The notes below the pieces were generated by a model. It worked only from the letters and a program-made list of their open reading frames with translations, had not been told where the DNA came from and did no database searches. This document shows positions 58,267 through 64,000 of a stretch of 64,000 nt of DNA, piece by piece. The translations under genes and the position numbers were made by a program. The DNA comes from Desulforapulum autotrophicum HRM2 (GTDB lineage: Bacteria > Desulfobacterota > Desulfobacteria > Desulfobacterales > Desulfobacteraceae): the NCBI RefSeq assembly GCF_000020365.1, contig NC_012108.1, forward strand, positions 3,348,001 through 3,412,000, written 5' to 3'. Each line of letters begins with the position of its first letter. The first letter of the stretch is position 1.

Positions 58267-59721
58267 TTATGCCGAAGCAGGGTGCAGGTCTGCTGTTTTT
58301 AAAAAACTGATCCTTTGAACTGCCAGCCCAAGTTTTCTTTTATCCACACCCTGGCCATTCTCCTTTGGGCAAAAACACCTGCCCAGGGAAAATGAGCATG
58401 CTCCCATTTTTTCAGCTGGCCTCAAAAATGAGAGGCTGAAATCCCCCCAATCTGCATTTTCCAGAGAAATTCGGCCAAGCTCTGCTTCACCACCCCGGGC
58501 GGTGAGTACCAGCGGATTCTCCGAATTCGTTCCAGGACAGGGCATTGCAAAAAATTGTACTCCGGTCGCCCCCTGGGGAACAATTATGGAAAACTCCATG
58601 GTTGTCCAGCAATATCTAAAGGCGTCGCTTCCCTCCGGTACATACCACCCGTTGAGTATCAGGGGGGATTCTCCACAGTTGAAATCGATACCTTGCGGAA
58701 ACGCCTTCCCCCTGACTTCCCTGAGTTTGATTTCCGTGCTTTCCCTGTCCAGAAACGCCCGGTTACAAGCAATATTTGTAACCACCTGACAATCGTTCCA
58801 GCACCCGCCACAGGCTATTTTTTGAATTTTACGTCGAACGGCCTCGGCCTTCGGCCCTTCCCATATGTCGCTCAAACTATTATTTTTAAGATTACCGATA
58901 CTTGTCATTATCGCGGGACAATTGGGAAAGACATCGCCGTAAAGATCTATCACCATGCCTGAAGTCATGGCATGGCATGGGATATCCGTTTGCGCCCCCC
59001 GGTAATAATCGACAATTTTCTCCATAAACACCAGCTGTGGGAGATAGTGACCGGACCTGTTCAGCTCCTTTGAAACGACCCTGTCAATGGAATTTTCAAG
59101 AGTTACAAGTTCATCCGCCGCAAAGTGAAACAGTTCTCTGCTTTCCCTGTTGGTATAGGCCCCCCCGCAGTATGCCATCCGCGTGGAAAAACCTGCACCG
59201 TTCTTTTCTGCCAGCCCGTAACAGGCTTCAAGATCCATAAAATTGGTGCGGTTAATTGTAAAAGAGACAAGGCGAGGCACTCCAAGATTCTTCAATTTTT
59301 CAAGAAGATCAACGGTTTTTTTAAATGCTCCGGCAATGCCCCGAATGTTGTCGTTAACGGCGCCAATTCCATCCAGTGAGACCTGAACCATGAATCTTTC
59401 CCTGTGGGGATTGTCGGCCAAAAACGCCACAAGCCTGTCGCTTTTAAGGGCATTGGTTGTAATGGTCACATGCTTGTCCCGGGGAATGATCTCCAGAACC
59501 TCCCAGAAGAACGGAGCGATTGTGGGCTCCCCCCCGGCCAGGCCGACATTGGGGCAATTCCTTACAAGGGGGTCCTCAAAAAAACGTTCCAACTCATTGG
59601 ATGCGAGTCTTGTTCGTGAACCCGGATCATGGGGTTCACGCCAGATAAAGCAGTTCCGGCATCTGGAGTTACACCTGTAAGTGGTAAAAAAATTGATGTC
59701 CTGCAGTTGACCATGTTCCAT
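58267..59721 (-). CDS. Radical SAM/SPASM protein with C-terminal beta domain
   Basis: 484 residues. The [4Fe-4S] motif is CNSRCRNCF near residue 18, followed by NVGLAGGEPTIAPFF and the barrel to about 280. A SPASM-like cluster follows: CHAMTSGMVIDLYGDVFPNCPA in parts, and CGGCWNDC. From residue about 338 to the end a beta domain has GWYVPEGSDAFRY near its start and DKRKLGLAVQRI near its end. Comparable domains accompany glycosyltransferases in surface-polysaccharide loci. Its position beside the glycan-assembly genes suggests radical modification of a sugar or a cluster peptide. It starts 1 bp after the large methyltransferase-GT gene ends. Confidence 0.8.
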   Translation of the reverse strand: MEHGQLQDINFFTTYRCNSRCRNCFIWREPHDPGSRTRLASNELERFFEDPLVRNCPNVGLAGGEPTIAPFFWEVLEIIPRDKHVTITTNALKSDRLVAFLADNPHRERFMVQVSLDGIGAVNDNIRGIAGAFKKTVDLLEKLKNLGVPRLVSFTINRTNFMDLEACYGLAEKNGAGFSTRMAYCGGAYTNRESRELFHFAADELVTLENSIDRVVSKELNRSGHYLPQLVFMEKIVDYYRGAQTDIPCHAMTSGMVIDLYGDVFPNCPAIMTSIGNLKNNSLSDIWEGPKAEAVRRKIQKIACGGCWNDCQVVTNIACNRAFLDRESTEIKLREVRGKAFPQGIDFNCGESPLILNGWYVPEGSDAFRYCWTTMEFSIIVPQGATGVQFFAMPCPGTNSENPLVLTARGGEAELGRISLENADWGDFSLSFLRPAEKMGACSFSLGRCFCPKENGQGVDKRKLGLAVQRISFLKTADLHPASA

Positions 59722-59722
59722 T

Positions 59723-62700
59723 TCAGTTGCCGTCTTTCCCTTTGATAAGTACTATCAGTTTTTCCCGCATTACACTGGGAGAATATTTTTCTTCAATAAC
59801 AATCCTGCCGTTAATGGAAAGGGACTCCCAGAGCCGTCTGTCTCGGTATAGCTGAACCACTTTTTCGGCAAATTCTGAATCGGTCTCACCGATCAGCACA
59901 TCCCTGCCATGGGTAAGCCCCATCCCCTCTGCCCCCACATGGGTGGTTACAACGGGCAGACCGAATCCCAGACTCTGACCAATTTTCCCCTTGACACCGG
60001 CACCGTATCGAAGTGGGCTGACAAAGACCCTGGATTTTTCAAAATAGGGGGATACGTCTTTAACATACCCTGTTACGGTAATATCATCCGAAGCTAGTGC
60101 ATTGATTCTTTCGGTTGGATAACTGCCAACAATATCCAGATGAATGCCGGGAATCTGTTTTTGAATATCTGGAAAAATGGCGTTCACGAACCAAAGCATT
60201 CCATCTTCATTGGGCAGATGCTTAAAGCCTCCTATAAACATGAGGCCCTCACGTTTTTCAAATGAATTGATTGATGGTTCCACCGTGTGAATGTTTGATA
60301 TCACCGAAACCTTTCCTTCGAACCCCTCCTTATCCAGAATCTCTTTTTCAATATCGCTCACAACAAGGGTGTCATCCGCATGATGGGCCAGAAAAAATTC
60401 AAGGTCCTTCCATTCCCTGGCCGCATTTTCAGCCTCGTACCTTGCCTTACGCCCCTCCCTGATGTAATGCAGATCCACCGTATCATAGATCACCCTGGCA
60501 TTGGAAAGCGTCTTGGCCGCATGGATAAAATTTACGGCTACATGGGGACGGGAAAGGAGAATGATGTCAAAATGATCTCCATTTTCCTTTAAGTACTCTT
60601 CAAAATTCAGATCCCCATATTGGGCTTCAATTCCAAGTCTTTGAAGATCACGGGTGTATTGCTCATCATAGGCACGATTCTCCGGCCAGAACACGACTTT
60701 ATAGCCCAATTCCTGAAAAATCTTCATTAAACTGAATATTCTAAGGGAGCCGGAATCCATGTCATATGTCGGTGCATAATGATCCACGACAAGGGCTCTT
60801 TTTGTCCCCCCCCGTTCCCTTGCCAGGTACAGATCTTCTTTTCCCCTGAAATGCTTTTCCCGTAAAACAGCCTGCCATTTTTCAATAAATTTTCCCTGGT
60901 TTACCTGCTGGTATTTTTTATACCCCTTTGTGATATCGGTTCCGGAAGAAATACCCTCGTAATGGATAATCTTCGCCTCGGGCTGGAAAATGACCTTAAA
61001 ACCTTTTTCCCTCACGGCAAAGCAAAGATCAGTGTCCTCATAATAGGCAGGAGCATAACGGCGGTCAAATCCGCCAAGCTCAGTCCAGAGATCCCTTCGA
61101 ATCTGAAGACAGGCACCCGAACAATAGTCCACCGATTTAAGATAGGAATATTGCGGAAGGTCAGGATTGTCTCCGCGACCATAGTTCCACCCCGTTCCAT
61201 CCTGCCAGATTATGTTACCCGCTTCCTGGAGGCGACCATCCGGGTAAATCAGCTTTGCCCCGACGATTCCGACGTTGGGGTCATTAAACGGTGCACACAT
61301 GGCACCCAACCATCCCGTGGTTACCTTTGTATCATTATTTAAAAAAAGGATAAACCTGGCACGGCTGGCATCCGCCCCCTTATTGCAGGCTTCAACAAAC
61401 CCCAGATTCTGGGTATTTGTCACAACTTTAATATTTGTGACCTTCGAGAGCATTTCATTGGTCGCATCCTCGGATGCATTGTCCACGACAATCACCTCGT
61501 AGGAAACGTCGGTGGTATTTTCCACTATGGATTTTAAACAGGCAAATGTATATTTGCACTTGTTAAACACCGGAATAACAATAGAAACCTCAATGGATTC
61601 AAAGGCCGGAAACTCCAGGGGAGACCATTTATCCTCCAAAGAAGTATCTTCATTGGGTGTAAGATGGAAATATGAAAACAACGTATTTTTATAATGGGGG
61701 ATTCGAATGGCTACCCGTTTGAAGAACTGGACCGGTCCGTCCCTGAAGAGCACGACCAGAGATAAAGAGACAAGCTGATAGAGACGCCGCCGCTTTGTGC
61801 CCTGGGGCATGAGCCTGTCAATTATTGTGCGGTATTTTTGGATAAGCTGCCATACAAAAGAGCTTCTGATTGATTCTAATTCAACAGTTTGACGTTCGAT
61901 TCCGGCCAGGAGCTCATTTTTTTTATTTTCAAAATCTTTGATCCGCTGAAACAACCGGGATTCTTTCCGCTTAAGATCTCCTGCCTCCAGTTGAAGCCGG
62001 CAGATCTCTTTTCTATCGTGCTCCTGGTCGGCAACCTGTTGTGCCTTATGTTTTTCAGCCTCATCTTTCAAACGTTCAATCTCAACCCTGTAGCCCCCAT
62101 GGATTTCATCTTTTTCGACTTCAACATGCTGAAGCTCAGCCTTGTAATCTCGGTGAATTTGGGCTTTTTCAACTTCAAGACGGGCAAGTTCCCTGTTCAG
62201 GCCCTGGAGGTATTCCTCCTCCCTTTTTTTCAGTTCCCCATCAAATCCGGCAACAGCTCCCCTTAGGACAGCAAGCTCTTTTTCCATCCCATGGAACTGT
62301 TTTTCAATCTCACGTTTTTTTTGTTTTTCAAAGATCAGTGCATCTTCAAGCCCTTTTTTCCACCCCATTGTCGTTGCGGGGTATACCTTAAGGATAAACT
62401 GATAGGTTTGATATTCGGGATTAACCTTCTCAATATAAGCGGTAATATCCCGGGGATAACTGTCCCAGGGAGTCTTCATTTCGGTATCCCGGGGATGGAT
62501 AATCACACGATCCATACGGGAGACCAGGAACCCGGTTTTATCTAAAAGGGAGGTAAAGCCCTCCTTGTCATAAAAATGCAGGTGGGTTCTATCAAGGAGG
62601 CCATCGCTGCGGTACTCCCATTTCCCGTCAAGAAGTTCCAGGGCGATGGAACCATGGGCACCATTGGGTAGTGAGATGAGAAGATATCCTGTCTCCTTCA

Positions 62701-63058
62701 AGAGATCCTTGAGTCTCTCCAGAAGTCCATGGGCGTCCTGCAAATGCTCCAGGAGATCCGCCATCAGGATGACATCAAACTTTTTTTTCCCAAGGCGGCC
62801 GGCAAGATCAACATCTTCAACATTACCAACAATCAACTTATCGCAAAAAGGTTCGGCCTTACCGGCGGCCACCCCATCAATTTCGATTACCGTAATGCAG
62901 CAATTGAGAGTCTCCTTCATGAACCGGGTCATATATCCCGTAGCGCATCCGATTTCCAGCACATCCTGATCACGTTCCACCATCTTCAAGAGCTTGACGT
63001 GGGAGGTGTTCTCATTGGTCAGGTCTATATTGTAATCGTAGATCGGTCTTTGTTCCAT
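59723..63058 (-). CDS. Four-part protein: methyltransferase, coiled coil, GT2 and GT4 domains
   Basis: 1111 residues. Residues 1-220 are a SAM methyltransferase (DVLEIGCATGYMTRF, DVILMADLLEHLQDAHGLL). About 240-400 is a heptad-rich coiled coil (ELAVLRGAVAGFDGELKKREEE in parts). About 490-750 is a GT2 domain (VSIVIPVFNKCKYTFACL, VVDNASEDATNEML, FLNNDTKVTTGWL, YYEDTDLCFAV). About 790-1111 is a GT-B domain (DHYAPTYDMDSGSLRIF, FIGGFKHLPNEDGMLWF, PLRYGAGVKGKIGQSL). The coiled coil probably spaces the catalytic heads. Such arrangements can couple chain extension with a capping methyl group, as WbdD/WbdA do with separate proteins, in ABC-exported O-antigens; the neighbouring Wzt-like gene fits this. 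Confidence 0.88.
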   Translation of the reverse strand: MEQRPIYDYNIDLTNENTSHVKLLKMVERDQDVLEIGCATGYMTRFMKETLNCCITVIEIDGVAAGKAEPFCDKLIVGNVEDVDLAGRLGKKKFDVILMADLLEHLQDAHGLLERLKDLLKETGYLLISLPNGAHGSIALELLDGKWEYRSDGLLDRTHLHFYDKEGFTSLLDKTGFLVSRMDRVIIHPRDTEMKTPWDSYPRDITAYIEKVNPEYQTYQFILKVYPATTMGWKKGLEDALIFEKQKKREIEKQFHGMEKELAVLRGAVAGFDGELKKREEEYLQGLNRELARLEVEKAQIHRDYKAELQHVEVEKDEIHGGYRVEIERLKDEAEKHKAQQVADQEHDRKEICRLQLEAGDLKRKESRLFQRIKDFENKKNELLAGIERQTVELESIRSSFVWQLIQKYRTIIDRLMPQGTKRRRLYQLVSLSLVVLFRDGPVQFFKRVAIRIPHYKNTLFSYFHLTPNEDTSLEDKWSPLEFPAFESIEVSIVIPVFNKCKYTFACLKSIVENTTDVSYEVIVVDNASEDATNEMLSKVTNIKVVTNTQNLGFVEACNKGADASRARFILFLNNDTKVTTGWLGAMCAPFNDPNVGIVGAKLIYPDGRLQEAGNIIWQDGTGWNYGRGDNPDLPQYSYLKSVDYCSGACLQIRRDLWTELGGFDRRYAPAYYEDTDLCFAVREKGFKVIFQPEAKIIHYEGISSGTDITKGYKKYQQVNQGKFIEKWQAVLREKHFRGKEDLYLARERGGTKRALVVDHYAPTYDMDSGSLRIFSLMKIFQELGYKVVFWPENRAYDEQYTRDLQRLGIEAQYGDLNFEEYLKENGDHFDIILLSRPHVAVNFIHAAKTLSNARVIYDTVDLHYIREGRKARYEAENAAREWKDLEFFLAHHADDTLVVSDIEKEILDKEGFEGKVSVISNIHTVEPSINSFEKREGLMFIGGFKHLPNEDGMLWFVNAIFPDIQKQIPGIHLDIVGSYPTERINALASDDITVTGYVKDVSPYFEKSRVFVSPLRYGAGVKGKIGQSLGFGLPVVTTHVGAEGMGLTHGRDVLIGETDSEFAEKVVQLYRDRRLWESLSINGRIVIEEKYSPSVMREKLIVLIKGKDGN

Positions 63059-63073
63059 TTATATATTGATCCC

Positions 63074-63688
63074 TCACTTTTCCACGTACTTCAACAATTT
63101 TCGATGAAGCCTACGTCGTTGAATCTCTTGCTTGAATAAAGCAAAACCCTTTGTAGAGGGTTTTCGGCATACAATCATGCTGTCCTGCCATTGGTTGCTT
63201 TCTTCAGAAAACCGGTCATCCGCTTCCCACTGGGTCGAGTTCTCCAGAACTTCCAGTTTTGCAAATCTTGCCAAAGCTTCGAACCCGTCGGGATAATACC
63301 GCCAGCAGTCGACGGGATACCTGTGTTCAAACCCTCCTGAGGGTGCAATAAGACAACAAAGACCACCCGGTTTAAGAATTCGGGCAATTTCAAGCATGGT
63401 GATCCAGAAATACTCGATATGTTCAAACGCCTGTCCTGAAATAAGAACATCAGCGCTCCTGGAACCAATCTCATCCCATCTGTAAGGATTCTCTAACACA
63501 ATATCAACGTTTTTGCCGGGGGTCATATCTACGCCTGAATATGCCCAGGGCCCCTCGGCAAAAAGGTCATGGTAGCTGCCGTTGACATCAAAACTTCCAA
63601 GGTCATAAATTCTCAACGGTTTATCACACATGGGGCCTAGATATTTATCCTTGAATACACCCATTTTATCCATGGAACTCTGATGCAT
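63074..63688 (-). CDS. SAM-dependent methyltransferase, class I
   Basis: 204 residues. Motif I RIYDLGSFDVNGSYHDLF, then YSGVDMTPGKNVDIV (acidic residue for the ribose) and DVLISGQAFEHIEYFW, ILKPGGLCCLIAPSGG, typical of the Methyltransf_11 group. A basic C-terminal tail (KQEIQRRRLHRKLLKYVEK) may bind the next protein or membrane. It lies 5 bp after the Wzt-like gene and 15 bp before the large protein gene. It may methylate a sugar hydroxyl. Confidence 0.83.
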   Translation of the reverse strand: MHQSSMDKMGVFKDKYLGPMCDKPLRIYDLGSFDVNGSYHDLFAEGPWAYSGVDMTPGKNVDIVLENPYRWDEIGSRSADVLISGQAFEHIEYFWITMLEIARILKPGGLCCLIAPSGGFEHRYPVDCWRYYPDGFEALARFAKLEVLENSTQWEADDRFSEESNQWQDSMIVCRKPSTKGFALFKQEIQRRRLHRKLLKYVEK

Positions 63689-63692
63689 AGTA

Positions 63693-64000
63693 TTATCCTA
63701 TAAGGTGGAAGTCTACCTTTGTCTGAAGTGGAGAAAACAACCCGACCGCAGGCCTCGTAGAGATGCTGTTCACAACCAGCGCATCATGTAAATAGTGACA
63801 CTGGGAATGATCATCCATTGTTCCGTCAGCCAGGGCAAGGGAAACGGTGTAATCCCCGCAAACTAGGTTGGGCCAGGTATGGAGATGAAAGCAAATACAA
63901 TAGCGTTTTCCATTTTCCAAAGGAGAAATTTTCTTTTGAATAAGACTCGTATTGTCTCCAAAAATTCCCCTCCCCAACCGGTCGTTTACAATATAACCAA
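63693..64000 (-). CDS. Wzt-like ABC exporter subunit, C-terminal carbohydrate-binding domain (partial)
   Basis: The frame is open to the right edge and ends at 63693. The visible 102 residues read NDRLGRGIFGDNTSLIQKKI in parts, ISPLENGKRYCICF, LVCGDYTVSLALADG and VGLFSPLQTKVDF. This is the immunoglobulin-like fold attached to the ATPase Wzt in O-antigen exporters, which recognises the modified chain end. The ATPase domain is outside the window, so identification rests on this tail and context. Confidence 0.7.
   Translation of the reverse strand, partial: GYIVNDRLGRGIFGDNTSLIQKKISPLENGKRYCICFHLHTWPNLVCGDYTVSLALADGTMDDHSQCHYLHDALVVNSISTRPAVGLFSPLQTKVDFHLIG

Overview
The window is one bacterial chromosome segment of moderate GC (high 40s per cent by eye, with clearly AT-rich islands). 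It has the character of a marine sulfate-reducing deltaproteobacterium of the Desulfobacterales. The inference rests on the 16S/23S sequences, a bacterial arginine kinase of the type known from Desulfotalea and its relatives, the DUF2760 protein beside divergent Hsp70 proteins, and dispersed intergenic repeats. Desulfobacterium autotrophicum is my best guess; a 16S search would settle it.

Layout. (1) 1-451: start of pyrD, minus strand. (2) 565-8334: a Bat (aerotolerance-type) operon on the minus strand: moxR, a DUF58 protein, a small membrane protein, batA, a batB-batC fusion and a batD-batE fusion, with a good sigma-70 promoter at the head. (3) 8385-10484: a TetR regulator, then a tiny four-cysteine protein and an arginine kinase with altered active-site residues. 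(4) 10838-16353: a glycine betaine/choline-type ABC importer whose first permease gene is split by a 1.87-kb insertion sequence; removing the element and one 5-bp target copy restores an exact reading frame. (5) 16447-19580: an MDR oxidoreductase, a small doubtful ORF and an orphan histidine kinase. (6) 19797-25136: a complete rRNA operon on the minus strand (16S-23S-5S) with promoter, processing stems and terminators, and no tRNA in the 16S-23S spacer. (7) 25170-31241: two divergent Hsp70-like ATPases with a DUF2760 membrane protein, then an exported helix-hairpin-helix protein.

(8) 31466-64000: a long surface-polysaccharide region. A tightly overlapping minus-strand operon (40781 down to 31466) encodes a UDP-galactopyranose-mutase-like flavoprotein, two GT2 enzymes, an epimerase, a WecA-like initiating transferase, a CapD/WbpM-like dehydratase, a second epimerase and UDP-glucose dehydrogenase. 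A plus-strand group (41306-47396) carries three glycosyltransferases and a HAD-type protein. Next come an alginate-type O-acetylation pair (MBOAT plus AlgX/AlgJ-like) and a gtrA-gtrB module lying between two nearly identical AT-rich copies of a DUF6056-like polytopic protein. The region ends with a GT2, a secreted glycosidase-like protein, a radical SAM/SPASM protein, a 1111-residue methyltransferase-coiled coil-GT2-GT4 protein, a small methyltransferase and the C-terminal end of a Wzt-like ABC exporter subunit. The products would together make, decorate and export an O-antigen or capsule.

Three families of short dispersed repeats lie in the gene-free gaps. One is a matched pair of 166-bp MITE-like elements at 40995 and 58050. 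The most interesting protein-level observations are the unusual arginine kinase, the duplicated DUF6056 genes around gtrBA, and a shared C-terminal beta domain on two unrelated cluster proteins (radical SAM and glycosidase-like).
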